Origin: Deltaproteobacteria bacterium
Lineage (GTDB): Bacteria; Desulfobacterota; Binatia; HRBIN30; JACQVA1
Direction of reading: 5' to 3'
DNA length: 64,000 bases
Assembly (NCBI GenBank): GCA_016178705.1
Contig: JACOST010000024.1
Location: forward strand, 1 to 64,000
Shown here: positions 8,859 to 17,856 of the stretch, in pieces
How the letters are laid out: each line of letters opens with the position of its first letter
Position numbering within the stretch: the first letter of the stretch is position 1
Notes under the pieces: model-generated
What the model saw: the letters and a program-made list of their open reading frames with translations, nothing else
The model's database searches: none
Told to the model about the DNA's origin: nothing
Made by a program: the position numbers and the translations under genes

Positions 8859-9876
8859 GGCTCAGAATCCGCGCGACAACGACCTCGACCAAGTCGCTCC
8901 GTCGTGGTGGCAGTGTACGTTGCGCTCGCGCCGCGACGATCGGCGTCGAGTTCAATTCGCTCGCGGCGCGAATACGCCGCAGCCGCCCGAGCGATTCGAG
9001 ATGCGCATCGAGCACACCTGGCGTTCCTCGAAAGATGCTGATCGCCGGGACGCCGAGCAACGCGGCTTCGCGCGCCATTGTGCCGCCACCGGAAATCACC
9101 AGATCGGAGTGCCAGATCAGATTGAGCCCGTCCACTGGCCGCTCGGGAGTGCGCACGCTCGGATCTCCGCCACACACCGACGCGATCTGGGCGCGCTGCG
9201 TCGCATCGCGGGCGGTGATCACGAGTTGCGTCTCCGGATTGCGGCGCAGTGTCACCAACACATCGAAGAACAACGCATTGCCTTCATCGCTGGCGTAGTG
9301 CGCATGAAACGACGGCGGACGGATCGTCACGATCGGACGCGTCGGATCGAGGGTCAGCGCCGCGTAGATCGCGTTGTCAGGACTGAAGTCGGTGAGGTAC
9401 AGCTCCTCCTTGAAGCCATCGTACGGCGTGACCTTGGTGAGATCCGCGCCGACTGGACGGAGGTACTGTTCCAACAACACGCGCGGCACCAACACTTCGC
9501 AGGCGAGCCGATGCACCAGCAACTTCGACGCGTGTTCGTAGTCGTAGCCGGTGAGACACGGAATGCGCAGCAGCGCCGCCGCCGCCAGATGCGGGCGGAC
9601 GCCATGGCTGACCGCGACGTCGACCCCGCGGCCGCGCGCGAAGCGCGCAAGGGCCAGTGCCCGCGTCGCCACCGCCGCCGTGCGCGCCAACCGCGAGCCG
9701 CCGGCAACGCCGCCCACGACCGTGAACCGTTCACTCGCCGCCTCCAGCAGCGCCACCGCCTCGCCATAGTCACGAACCGTGATCAGCGTTTCGGCGCCAC
9801 GCGCCCGCAAGGCTGGCAGCAGCGGCCGAAAGAACCACGCCTGTGGCGCGTTCTCGATGTCGATCCAGACTCGCAG
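8851..9876 (-). CDS. DUF354 protein (GT-B-like fold), probable CTG start
   Basis: A 341-residue member of the DUF354 family, a GT-B-fold group related to UDP-GlcNAc 2-epimerases and glycosyltransferases. The conserved N-terminus RVWIDIENAPQAWFF is encoded upstream of the first standard start codon (TTG at 9810). Reading back, the frame stays open to a stop at 9921-9919 with no ATG, GTG or TTG, and CTG at 9876 precedes the conserved strand exactly, 2 bp after the upstream stop. Later motifs are SHGVRPHLAAA, TGYDYEHASK, and SDLVISGGGTMAREAALLGVP, a donor-site-like GGG loop. It may be a glycosyltransferase or a 2-epimerase for the diacetamido uronic acid. Confidence 0.8.
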   Translation of the reverse strand: MRVWIDIENAPQAWFFRPLLPALRARGAETLITVRDYGEAVALLEAASERFTVVGGVAGGSRLARTAAVATRALALARFARGRGVDVAVSHGVRPHLAAAALLRIPCLTGYDYEHASKLLVHRLACEVLVPRVLLEQYLRPVGADLTKVTPYDGFKEELYLTDFSPDNAIYAALTLDPTRPIVTIRPPSFHAHYASDEGNALFFDVLVTLRRNPETQLVITARDATQRAQIASVCGGDPSVRTPERPVDGLNLIWHSDLVISGGGTMAREAALLGVPAISIFRGTPGVLDAHLESLGRLRRIRAASELNSTPIVAARAQRTLPPRRSDLVEVVVARILSHA

Positions 9877-9878
9877 GG

Positions 9879-10310
9879 CTACACCAACGGTTTCGCCGGC
9901 ACGCCGGCCACCACCGCTTCATCCGGGACGTCCTTCGTCACCACCGCACCTGCGCCCACAATCGCGGCGCGACCGATCGTCACGTTGGGCAGGATGATCA
10001 CGCCGGTGCCGATCCACGCGTCGTCTTTGATCTCGATGCGGCCGCGAATCGGCTTGAGGCGCTCCATCAGGCGCGAGAAGTTGGCGTCGGACGAGGTGAC
10101 CAGCGTGACGCGTGGTGCGATGGCCACGCGATCGCCGATGACGAGCTTCTCCGAGAAGTCGGAGAGTTCTTCGATGACCAACAATTCCTCGCCGATGTAG
10201 ACGTCACGGCCGATGCGATGACCGCACGCGCGCAGCAATGCGATGCGCAGCCGGAAGCCAGGCAACCAGCGCGCCATCCACTTGCAGAGTCGTTTAACGA
10301 AGACGCTCAT
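9879..10310 (-). CDS. Small hexapeptide acyltransferase
   Basis: A 143-residue trimeric left-handed beta-helix acyltransferase (VYIGEELLVIEE, VIGDRVAIAPRVTLV, WIGTGVIILPNVTIG, VGAGAVVTKDVPDEAVVAGVPAKPL). It probably O- or N-acetylates a sugar during repeat-unit synthesis. The open frame continues upstream through a heptamer repeat that would encode a nonsense tail of Met-Arg-Ile-type repeats, so ATG 10310 (MSVFVKRLCKW) is the better start. Confidence 0.8.
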   Translation of the reverse strand: MSVFVKRLCKWMARWLPGFRLRIALLRACGHRIGRDVYIGEELLVIEELSDFSEKLVIGDRVAIAPRVTLVTSSDANFSRLMERLKPIRGRIEIKDDAWIGTGVIILPNVTIGRAAIVGAGAVVTKDVPDEAVVAGVPAKPLV

Positions 10311-10345
10311 CGTGGTCCGTGCTCGTGGCTCGTGGTCGTCCGAAG

Positions 10346-10419
10346 TTCCCATTCCGCAATCCCCAATCCGCATTCCGCAATTCCGCAACATTCCGCATTC
10401 CGCAATCCGCAATCCGCAC
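10346..10419. repeat. Short tandem repeat tract, TTCCGCA-type heptamers
   Basis: About 75 bp of imperfect heptamers (CATTCCGCAATCCGC and variants) fill the only sizeable gap between the beta-helix and acyltransferase genes. The same heptamer on the opposite strand recurs at 17302-17341 inside a glycosyltransferase gene. Confidence 0.85.
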
Positions 10420-10426
10420 TGGCAAA

Positions 10427-12772
10427 CTATTTCACCACCACATCCGTCGCGCCGGTGTTGTACACGTCATCCGTGCGGGCGTTCCACTCGTTGCCATCGA
10501 GGTGCACGTCAGTGATGGCACCGGGACGCTCGGCGTCGAAGATGACGCCGTAGCGCAGGTGCGGCGGCGCGCTCTCGTCGGTCACTTGATTGGAGCGCAG
10601 GCGATGGCCGGCGCTGGTCGTGCCGATGCCGTCGATCATGAAGCGAAACGCGGCCCCCACGGGGTGACGCCCGTCCATCCAGCGGTCAGAGAGATTCAAG
10701 TTGCGGAACACGTTGTCGCTGGCGGTGAGCCGCTGCGGCACCGGCACGCCGACCATACTGAAGTCGGTCACCAACACGCCGTCGCCGCCGCAATCGCCGA
10801 TCACGTTGCCGTGCAGCACCGTGTCGGTCACGTCGCCCGACAGATGAACGCCGAGACTATTCGGCGTGCGCTCGCAATCGATGCGATTGTGCGCCAGCGT
10901 CAGCGACGTGATCGGTGCGGCCCCATTGACGTATACACCGACGGGCGGCTGCGCGTGGGTCGCGGCGCCGAGGGCGATGACGTTGTCGGCAACGAGCAGG
11001 TTGCGCGTGCCCGCCCGCGTTGCGGCGCCGGACGGGCGCGGCGGCGTGATCAGGATGCAGCCGCTCGCGGTCCCATCGAACTGGCAACCATCGACGACGT
11101 TGCCGCTGACTGTGGTATTGCTCGAACTCACGGCGATGCCCGCGGCGCGACTTGCACTGACGGTGTTACCGGTGATTGTCACCGCGCGCATCTCGGTGTC
11201 CGCCAGTCCGCCGCTCGCGTTGTCACTGATGATCCCACCGGTGTCGCTGCAGGTGTTGCCGCTGATCGTTGTGCGACCGCTGTCGTGCGCGTTCTGCCCT
11301 TCGAGCGCGATGCAGGCACCACGCAGATGGCTGATGGTGTTGCCGGTGATCGTGTTCTCACTGGCGCCGCCGGCGGCCACGACGATGCCGTACATCTCGC
11401 CGTAGCCGTCGCCGACGATCAGATTGTTGGCGATGATCGTGCGAGTCTGTTGCGCGTCACCGACTGGATCGGAAAACGGCGCGTTGCGCGCCACGTTGAT
11501 GGCGTTACCGACGCCGCGACCCGGGAGCAATCGGCCGTGATCATCGCTCTGCGCGCGGCCGCGGGTGCGCTCGATGCGAGAGTCCTCGATCCGCACATCG
11601 GAGCAACTCAGCGCACTGAGCCCGCCGCGCAAATTGTTGCGGATCGTCAGACCGCGCAACGTCAGCTCGTCGGTGCTCCAGGCCATGATGGAAAAATTCC
11701 TCACGTCATCGGGCGGCGGCGTGGCTGCGGTTTCGATCTGTCCGCTCATGTCCCAGGTACACCCTTCGATCGTCACATCGTGCAAGCGATGGATGCCTAC
11801 GTTGTCGCCACTCCCGCCAAGAATCGCAGGGTTCACCAGCACCGCCGCCTGACTAAAGCCGTGCGTCACCCGAATCGTCGTCGGAGTCGCGCAGGCCAGC
11901 GTGACCTCGGGTCGATCGATGACGATCATCGTCGCCTGCTCGTAGTCGCCCGGCGCAATCTCAATGCGCTGGGCGGGTGACGGCAGCAGCTCGCCGTCGT
12001 CATGCAACGCGCCGAGCGTGTACGCGCTCCCCGGCGGCAGCCCATGCACCTGCAAGCGTTCGCGGTTCGGACCCGTGCTCGCAAACACAGCGAACGTCAG
12101 CCCGGACAGGTCCGGCGGCGCGACGCGCAGGCTCTGCATCGCGGCAACGTGGAGTTCTTGTTCCGCGCCTAGCATCACTAGCCGCTCGCCGGAGTAAGCC
12201 GCCACGAGAACGCGGACGATCACCGGCGGGCCCGGTCCGTTAGGATAGTAGGGCACCTCGCTGGTGCGGCGATTGAAGAACTCCGTCGGATCAATCAGCC
12301 GGACGATCGCGCCCGGCGCGAGTTCTTGCGCTTGCAGCGTCTCTGCGCCAGCGCGGCCGGCGTAGACCGTGTAGCTGCTCACCGTTGGCGTCGCCGGCGG
12401 CAGCGTGATCTCTACTACTTGATCGACCCCAACCGTCACCCCCAGCGGCGCCCCAGCAGCAACCTCCGTCCCATCAACTGCGACACCGGCGATGATCACG
12501 CTGTACTCACCAGGCTGCAGTGCCGTCACGTTCTTCGGCACCGCGCGCACCGTCGCATTCGCCGGAAGTTGCGCGATCAGCGCGCCACCCATCACGTCCA
12601 TCGTCGCGTCGGGAGCTAACACGCCCGGCATCGCCGTCAGCGCCTGATTCACCGCCGCCCCGAGATCGTGGCCGGCATGGGTGCGATCGATTGCGGTCAC
12701 GTTCGCCGATGCAGCGGATGCCACCTGCACCGCGAGCATTGCCGCAATCATTGCCACAATCTTGGCAATCAT
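10427..12772 (-). CDS. Secreted right-handed beta-helix repeat protein
   Basis: 781 residues. ATG 12772 opens a signal peptide (MIAKIVAMIAAMLAVQVASA), so the product is exported; longer starts only add upstream residues. The first ~250 residues are beta-rich and look like a Pro/Val-rich immunoglobulin-like segment. From about residue 300 there are many parallel beta-helix turns with Asn-ladder features (NNLIVGDGYGEMYGIVV, ITGNTISHLRGACIAL, ISGNTCSDTGG, ITGNTVSASRAAGIAV). Such proteins are polysaccharide lyases, C5-epimerases or binding proteins. Its position in the polymer operon suggests it modifies or trims the exported glycan. Catalytic residues cannot be assigned. Confidence 0.85.
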   Translation of the reverse strand: MIAKIVAMIAAMLAVQVASAASANVTAIDRTHAGHDLGAAVNQALTAMPGVLAPDATMDVMGGALIAQLPANATVRAVPKNVTALQPGEYSVIIAGVAVDGTEVAAGAPLGVTVGVDQVVEITLPPATPTVSSYTVYAGRAGAETLQAQELAPGAIVRLIDPTEFFNRRTSEVPYYPNGPGPPVIVRVLVAAYSGERLVMLGAEQELHVAAMQSLRVAPPDLSGLTFAVFASTGPNRERLQVHGLPPGSAYTLGALHDDGELLPSPAQRIEIAPGDYEQATMIVIDRPEVTLACATPTTIRVTHGFSQAAVLVNPAILGGSGDNVGIHRLHDVTIEGCTWDMSGQIETAATPPPDDVRNFSIMAWSTDELTLRGLTIRNNLRGGLSALSCSDVRIEDSRIERTRGRAQSDDHGRLLPGRGVGNAINVARNAPFSDPVGDAQQTRTIIANNLIVGDGYGEMYGIVVAAGGASENTITGNTISHLRGACIALEGQNAHDSGRTTISGNTCSDTGGIISDNASGGLADTEMRAVTITGNTVSASRAAGIAVSSSNTTVSGNVVDGCQFDGTASGCILITPPRPSGAATRAGTRNLLVADNVIALGAATHAQPPVGVYVNGAAPITSLTLAHNRIDCERTPNSLGVHLSGDVTDTVLHGNVIGDCGGDGVLVTDFSMVGVPVPQRLTASDNVFRNLNLSDRWMDGRHPVGAAFRFMIDGIGTTSAGHRLRSNQVTDESAPPHLRYGVIFDAERPGAITDVHLDGNEWNARTDDVYNTGATDVVVK

Positions 12773-12783
12773 GTCCTGTAACG

Positions 12784-13842
12784 TCACGCCAACGCGCGGT
12801 ATACCAAGCCGCCGACCAGTCGCGTCACTGGCAGCGGCAGGTGGCGCCACACGGCCCGCACCGCACGCAGACGCGGCGAGTCTTCCGATTCCGCACCGAC
12901 CCCGACGACACGCGGAAAGTAACTATGCGGCAGCGCCACCGCCTGCGCACCCCAACTGCGCTTGAAGCGCACCAAACCGGCGTTCTCGCGCACCGTCTTT
13001 CCCAAATCGATCTCCGTCAGACCCGCCGCGTGGGCCCACTCGATCGCATTCCACAACACCAAACTGTTCGGCTGTGACGCCAATGCGCCCGGATCGCTGG
13101 CGCTGAACTTGTAGTAGAGTCGGCTTCCATGGCGCAGAAACACTGCGCTGGCGATCACGCGCCCCGCAGCCGTTGCCTGCACGACAAATCCCGCGTCGCG
13201 CGCGAAGAATTCCCGCCACAACAGTTCGAAGAAGCGCCACGGCTGCACCGGCACGCCGAGCTTGCGACGCGTCAGTTGGTGCAAGCGATAGAACTCCGCC
13301 AGCGCCGCCTCGCTACTGGCGCGCGCCGCCGTCACACCATCGCGCAACGCCCGCTTGCGTCCCCAGCGCACCGAATCGGAGAAACCGCGCACGAGATCGC
13401 ACAGCGACTGATCGAGAGGCAACAGATAGAGATCGTTGTGCGTGACCGTGGTGAAGTCGGCCGGCTGAACCGTCGCGCCGCGAACCTCCACTGTGCGCCA
13501 GGCCTGTCGTTTGGCATCGCCCACAACCATCGCCAAGATGGCCGGCATCGCCTCCGGCGCCCCCACCGGCGCAGCAAGATCAGAAAACGGCAACGCAACG
13601 AAGCGCCTCCCGCGCCACGCGCTGCCAACTTCGAAACCAGGCAGCCCACCGACGACCCGTGCCCCTTCGACCGCGAGATAGTATCGCGACGGGAAGCCGT
13701 AGGTCTGCGCTAACACGCGCGCCCACGCGGTCGAGTGATAGAGCGTGGCTCCCGGCAGGGTCTCGACGTCGCGCCACCGCGGGTCACTGAGCGGATCAAT
13801 GTTTTCGACCGTGATCATGCGGTCGCCAGTGCGCGTGCTCAT
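12784..13842 (-). CDS. FemAB/GNAT-like acyltransferase of polysaccharide locus
   Basis: A 352-residue protein of the FemAB-related GNAT group (Acetyltransf_6/BioF2-like). Motifs include YHSTAWARVLAQTYG near the start, FSDLAAPVG, VRWGRKRA, and YYKFSASDP followed by LDLGKTVRENAGLVRFKRSWG. Similar proteins are common in exopolysaccharide loci, where they are thought to transfer an aminoacyl or acyl group to an amino sugar. The start at 13842 makes an ATGA overlap with the asparagine-synthase gene, which decides it over a start 24 bp upstream. Confidence 0.8.
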   Translation of the reverse strand: MSTRTGDRMITVENIDPLSDPRWRDVETLPGATLYHSTAWARVLAQTYGFPSRYYLAVEGARVVGGLPGFEVGSAWRGRRFVALPFSDLAAPVGAPEAMPAILAMVVGDAKRQAWRTVEVRGATVQPADFTTVTHNDLYLLPLDQSLCDLVRGFSDSVRWGRKRALRDGVTAARASSEAALAEFYRLHQLTRRKLGVPVQPWRFFELLWREFFARDAGFVVQATAAGRVIASAVFLRHGSRLYYKFSASDPGALASQPNSLVLWNAIEWAHAAGLTEIDLGKTVRENAGLVRFKRSWGAQAVALPHSYFPRVVGVGAESEDSPRLRAVRAVWRHLPLPVTRLVGGLVYRALA

Positions 13843-15704
13843 CCCTTCACAAACTCGCGATGCCATAACTCAAACGTCAGCAGCCCAAACACCTGCCGCT
13901 CGTAGTTCTCCGCGCCCGAGTCGTGCGCGGCCAGAATGGCATCGACACCTTCAGCCGCGAAGTGCGCACGCCAGACGGCGTTCGGCGCCAGCAACGTGTC
14001 GCGCACGACGTCGCGCAACTCGTGCCGAAACCAACGTGCTGTCGGCACGCCAAAGCCCATCTTGCGCCGCTGCACGATGCGCTCCGGCAGCCACGCCGAC
14101 ACCGCACGCTTGTGGATGTACTTGCGCTCCATGCCCTTGAGCTTCAGTTCCGCCGGTACGCTCTCGGCCAATGCCATCAGATCGAGATCGAGAAACGGCA
14201 CGCGCGCTTCGAGCGACCAGGCCATCGCCATCTTGTCGCCATAGAGCAGCAGATCGTCGGCCAGCGACAAGCGCGCGTCGATGTACATCAACTGCGACAA
14301 CGGATCGAGGTGCTGCACACCGTCGCGCCAGCGCGCGATCGGCGCTATCAGTTGCTCGCGCGCCAGTCGCGGACGGTCGCCGTGCAGCTTCGCCATCATC
14401 GGCTCCGGCAGCAGCGCGTAGAGGGCCAGAAACCGCGTCGCGTCTTCCGCGTTGCCGAGCGAACGCACCGCGCGCTTCAGCCGTTGCTGCCCCGGCAAGC
14501 GCTCCACCAGCGGCGCCACCACGCCGTCACGCACAAGCGCCGGCAGGCGGCGGTACCAAGCACCGTAACGCTCGCCGAGGTAGCGATGATAGCCACCGAA
14601 CGGTTCGTCGGCGCCCTGCCCGGTCAGCACCACCTTCACCACACTGCCGGCCAAGCGGGCCAACGCGAACAGCGGCACGATCGACGTGGTCGTTGTCGGC
14701 TCTTCGAGGTGGCGGACGCAGACCGGCAGCAGATCGCCAAACTCTCGCGCCGACAGCGTCACCTCGTGATGCTCGGTGCCAAGCCACTCGGCGACCTCGC
14801 GCGCCGCGCCCAATTCGCTGAGCGGTTCATCACCAGCAAAGCCGACGCAGAAGGTTTGCACGCGGGCACCGGCGCGCGCCATCAACGCGGTGATCGCTGA
14901 TGAGTCAACTCCGCCGCTGAGCAGCGCGCCGACGGGGACGTCGCTGACCAGTTGCCGATTCACCGCGGTAGTGATGCGCTCGCGCAACGCGTCGACATAG
15001 TCGCTCTCGCTCGCACCGTTCTTCGCCTGCGGCACCGGCGACCAGAAGCGCTCGCAGCGCACCCCGCGACGGTCGCAGACAACGCGGTGCCCCGGTGGCA
15101 CACGCCGGACGCCGCGCAGCAATGTTTGCGGCGACGGCACGAAGCGGTAGTGCAGGAACAACTCGAGCGCGTCGGCATCGACCGCCGCCGTGATCCGCCG
15201 CGATGCCAGCAGCGCCTTGATCTCTGAACCGAACACCACCTCGCCACCGGTGTCGGCGAAATACAACGGCTTAATGCCGAAGTGATCGCGCGCCAGCAGC
15301 AGCCGCTCTCGCACCTCATCCCACAGCGCGAACGCAAACATGCCGTTGAAGCGCGTGACGCACTCATCGCCCCACTCTTCGTAGCCGTGGACAATCACCT
15401 CGTTGTCGCTGCGGCTGCGAAAACGGTGGCCGTGCGACTCGAGTTCCGCGCGCAACTCGCGGAAGTTGTAAATCTCTCCGTTGCAGACGAGCCAGACGCG
15501 CTCGCTCTCGTTGGTCATCGGCTGATGCCCGCCGGCCGGATCGATGATGCTCAAGCGGCGATGACCGAGCGCCACCGGCGCGAGCACCCGGTAACCTTCA
15601 TCGTCAGGTCCGCGATGCACGAGCGTGTCGGTCATCCGCCGAACGAGAGACAGGTCCGGCGGTGGCGCTTCGCCGTAGGCGAACACGCCGGCGATTCCGC
15701 ACAT
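13839..15704 (-). CDS. asnB: Asparagine synthase (glutamine-hydrolysing)-like amidotransferase
   Basis: 621 residues. The N-terminus MCGIAGVF places the nucleophile Cys2 of a class II glutaminase domain, supported by LVHRGPDDEG, LGHRRLSIID and CNGEIYNFREL. The C-terminal synthetase domain has the ATP-pyrophosphatase loop LLSGGVDSSAI near residue 255 and LTGQGADEPFGGY. Full-length AsnB homologues in polysaccharide clusters often amidate uronic acids or other carboxylates rather than making asparagine. With a UDP-uronic acid pathway in the same locus, amidation of the diacetamido uronic acid is a fair inference. Start overlaps the upstream glycosyltransferase stop as TGATG. Confidence 0.88.
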   Translation of the reverse strand: MCGIAGVFAYGEAPPPDLSLVRRMTDTLVHRGPDDEGYRVLAPVALGHRRLSIIDPAGGHQPMTNESERVWLVCNGEIYNFRELRAELESHGHRFRSRSDNEVIVHGYEEWGDECVTRFNGMFAFALWDEVRERLLLARDHFGIKPLYFADTGGEVVFGSEIKALLASRRITAAVDADALELFLHYRFVPSPQTLLRGVRRVPPGHRVVCDRRGVRCERFWSPVPQAKNGASESDYVDALRERITTAVNRQLVSDVPVGALLSGGVDSSAITALMARAGARVQTFCVGFAGDEPLSELGAAREVAEWLGTEHHEVTLSAREFGDLLPVCVRHLEEPTTTTSIVPLFALARLAGSVVKVVLTGQGADEPFGGYHRYLGERYGAWYRRLPALVRDGVVAPLVERLPGQQRLKRAVRSLGNAEDATRFLALYALLPEPMMAKLHGDRPRLAREQLIAPIARWRDGVQHLDPLSQLMYIDARLSLADDLLLYGDKMAMAWSLEARVPFLDLDLMALAESVPAELKLKGMERKYIHKRAVSAWLPERIVQRRKMGFGVPTARWFRHELRDVVRDTLLAPNAVWRAHFAAEGVDAILAAHDSGAENYERQVFGLLTFELWHREFVKG

Positions 15705-16762
15705 CAGCGGTGCTCCTCGGCGCTGATGGCTGATGGCTGATCGCTGATGGCCGGATGGCGCTGAGCCGCCGCCGATTTCGGCTGCCCCGCCACCGATTCG
15801 TACACGGCGACCAGTCGCTCCGCGATGCGCGGCAGCGCCACTAGCTCCGCGCGCGCGCGGCCGTTGCTCCGGCGCGGCGGATCGAGCACAGCCTGCAACC
15901 CCACCGCCACCGCCGCCGCATCGCGGGCGACGATGGAACAGTCGGCGGTGTCGCCGATCATCTCGCGTACGTCGCCGACATCAACCGACACGATCGGCAG
16001 ATTGCACGCCAGCGCTTCCTTCACCACCACCGGCCCGCCCTCCCAATACGCCGTCACCACCAACGCATCGGCGGCCGCCATGTACCACGGTACCTCGTCG
16101 TACGGCACGACCGCTTCCGGTTGCGAGTGGGTACAGACCAACTCGATCGGATCGTGACACGAACGATTCAATTGATCGACGGCGGCCCGCGCGACGGGAA
16201 AACACTTTCGCGGGAACGTAGGATTGGCGGCGAAGAAGACGTAACGCTTCGCCGGATCCCAACCGAGGCGCGCGCGCGCCGCGTCGCGATCGCGCGGCAC
16301 GAACAGGCTGGTGTCGACTCCGCACGGGATGACGTGAACGTCGGCGCGATCCAGCACGTCGGCCATCTCGCGCGACACCGCGATCACCGCATCGACGGAG
16401 CGCGCCATGCGGCGGTGGATCTGCACCCACAACCGGCTCCACGCGGTCGCGTGGCCGTGGGCGTCGGGCGTGCCGAGCAAGTCGTCGCCATGAAAGGTCA
16501 CCACCGACGGGCAGCGCGACTGCGCCGCGGCGACGATACCGGCATAGCCGTAGTGCGCGTGGACGACATCGTATTCATGCTGCGCGAGGTACGCACGCAG
16601 GCGCGGAATCGCGCGCGCGTACTTGCCGCGCTCGGCTCGGTGAATCACGAACGAGTCGACGGTCAGCCCCGCTTCTCTCAACGACGCGATCTGCGACTGC
16701 AACCACGGATCGAAGCCGCTCTCGTCGAGCGTGCGCGAGCCACCGATGACCAGCAGTTTCAT
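15704..16762 (-). CDS. Glycosyltransferase, GT4 family
   Basis: A 352-residue GT-B glycosyltransferase that should add a sugar to the lipid-linked repeat unit on the cytoplasmic face. Seen are VVHAHYGYAGIVAA and VTFHGDDLLGT in the acceptor domain, VDAVIAVSREM, PCGVDTSLFVPRDR at the linker, and a C-terminal donor site with EGGPVVVKEALACNLPIVSVDVGDV. The last ~15 residues come from a tandem repeat and are unlikely to matter for the fold. ATGA overlap with the next GT4 gene upstream. Confidence 0.88.
   Translation of the reverse strand: MKLLVIGGSRTLDESGFDPWLQSQIASLREAGLTVDSFVIHRAERGKYARAIPRLRAYLAQHEYDVVHAHYGYAGIVAAAQSRCPSVVTFHGDDLLGTPDAHGHATAWSRLWVQIHRRMARSVDAVIAVSREMADVLDRADVHVIPCGVDTSLFVPRDRDAARARLGWDPAKRYVFFAANPTFPRKCFPVARAAVDQLNRSCHDPIELVCTHSQPEAVVPYDEVPWYMAAADALVVTAYWEGGPVVVKEALACNLPIVSVDVGDVREMIGDTADCSIVARDAAAVAVGLQAVLDPPRRSNGRARAELVALPRIAERLVAVYESVAGQPKSAAAQRHPAISDQPSAISAEEHR
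15712..15754. repeat. Short tandem repeat, GCTGATG-type
   Basis: Heptamers of GCTGATG (GCTGATGGCTGATGGCTGATC) lie at the junction of the amidotransferase and glycosyltransferase genes. They are read through, encoding the last residues (AISDQPSAISAEE) of the glycosyltransferase at 15704-16762. Confidence 0.8.
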
Positions 16763-17856
16763 ACGCGCCGCCCCGCCACCACCGCGTCGTACACCTGCGC
16801 AACTTCGTCGGCCATGCGCGTGGCGGTGAACCGCTGTGCAACGCGCTCGCGCGCGCGCGCAGCGAGCGCCTGCCGCCGGCCCGGATCGCGCAATAGCTCG
16901 ATCACGACGTTCGCCAATCCGGTCACATCGCCCGCCGCGACCGACTCGCCCGCGCCGGCCGCGATCAGTTCGGTCACGCCACCGACGCGAAAGGCCGCGA
17001 CCGCAACCCCCGCTGCCATCGCTTCGAGAATCGCCAGCCCAAACGTCTCACGTTGCGAGGTCGAGACCAACACATCGAGCGTTGGATAGACTCGGTCGAT
17101 ATCCGCGACGGCACCGAGCATCTGCACACGGGCGCTCAAGCCCGCCGCGACCACGTCCGCCGCGACACGATCGCCTTGCGATCCATCGCCGACAATGACG
17201 AAGCGCGCGTCGGGCACGGCGGCGGCAACCTGGGACGCCATGCGCACGAAGTCGCGGCAACCTTTCTCCGGTTCGAGCCGACCGACGAAGCCGACGGTTG
17301 AGCGCAATGCGGAATGCGGAATGCGGAATGCGGAATGCGGAGTCGATAACAGGCCGTGATGGATTAGCCGTAGCTTCGCGTCTGGAATGCCGAGGGTGAG
17401 CAGTTCGCTGCGGGTGGCGTTGGAGTTGGCGATGAAGCAGTCCACGAAGCGCGACAATAGCCGATAGCTGGCGCGCTGGTCGAGTCGCCGTTGCGCCAGC
17501 GAGAGATGCTCGGTGACCACGAGCGGCACGCGCGCCAGCCCGAGCGCGAGAATCGGTGCCGCCGCCATCGTCGAATGATCGTGGACGAGCGCGAAGTCGC
17601 CCGCGCGAACCACGCGCAGCAAGCGAAGCGCACCGAGAGGATCGTAGCTGCGCCGCATACCGAGAACGTGAATCGGGATGCCTTCCGCCGCAAGCTCGTC
17701 CGCGATCGGCCCGCCGCGCGAAAGGAACGCGACGGTCTTGGTGAAGCGCTCCGGCAGCGCGCGCACGAGAGTCGCGAGGTGGCGTTCCATGCCCGCCCGC
17801 GCCCCTTGCCAGGCGAGAAAGAGGACGCGCACCCGCGCCGAGTCAGGCGGCGGCAT
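16759..17856 (-). CDS. Glycosyltransferase, GT4 family, with in-frame repeat insertion
   Basis: A 365-residue GT-B glycosyltransferase. The N-domain starts RVRVLFLAWQGARAGMERHL and includes LVHDHSTMAAAPIL and VTEHLSLAQRR; the C-domain has VGFVGRLEPEKGCRDFV and GLAILEAMAAGVAVAAFRVGG. Between IHHGLLS and VGFVG, where family members have a variable linker, a heptamer repeat encodes alternating PHSAFRI units. ATG 17856 (MPPPDSARVRVLF) is chosen because it begins just before the first strand. A longer start at 18075 would lie deep inside the upstream gene. It overlaps the GT2 gene by 14 bp. Confidence 0.87.
   Translation of the reverse strand: MPPPDSARVRVLFLAWQGARAGMERHLATLVRALPERFTKTVAFLSRGGPIADELAAEGIPIHVLGMRRSYDPLGALRLLRVVRAGDFALVHDHSTMAAAPILALGLARVPLVVTEHLSLAQRRLDQRASYRLLSRFVDCFIANSNATRSELLTLGIPDAKLRLIHHGLLSTPHSAFRIPHSALRSTVGFVGRLEPEKGCRDFVRMASQVAAAVPDARFVIVGDGSQGDRVAADVVAAGLSARVQMLGAVADIDRVYPTLDVLVSTSQRETFGLAILEAMAAGVAVAAFRVGGVTELIAAGAGESVAAGDVTGLANVVIELLRDPGRRQALAARARERVAQRFTATRMADEVAQVYDAVVAGRRV
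17302..17341. repeat. Heptamer repeat inside GT4 gene
   Basis: About five and a half copies of ATGCGGA/GCGGAAT, in frame within the glycosyltransferase at 16759-17856. It is the reverse-complement class of the TTCCGCA tract at 10346-10419. Confidence 0.85.

Noticed and set aside
8839-10200. 453-codon plus-strand open frame
   Set aside because: Antisense to the DUF354 and acyltransferase genes, whose motifs are clear.
10319-11980. 553-codon plus-strand open frame
   Set aside because: Antisense to the beta-helix gene and begins in a tandem repeat; no domain.
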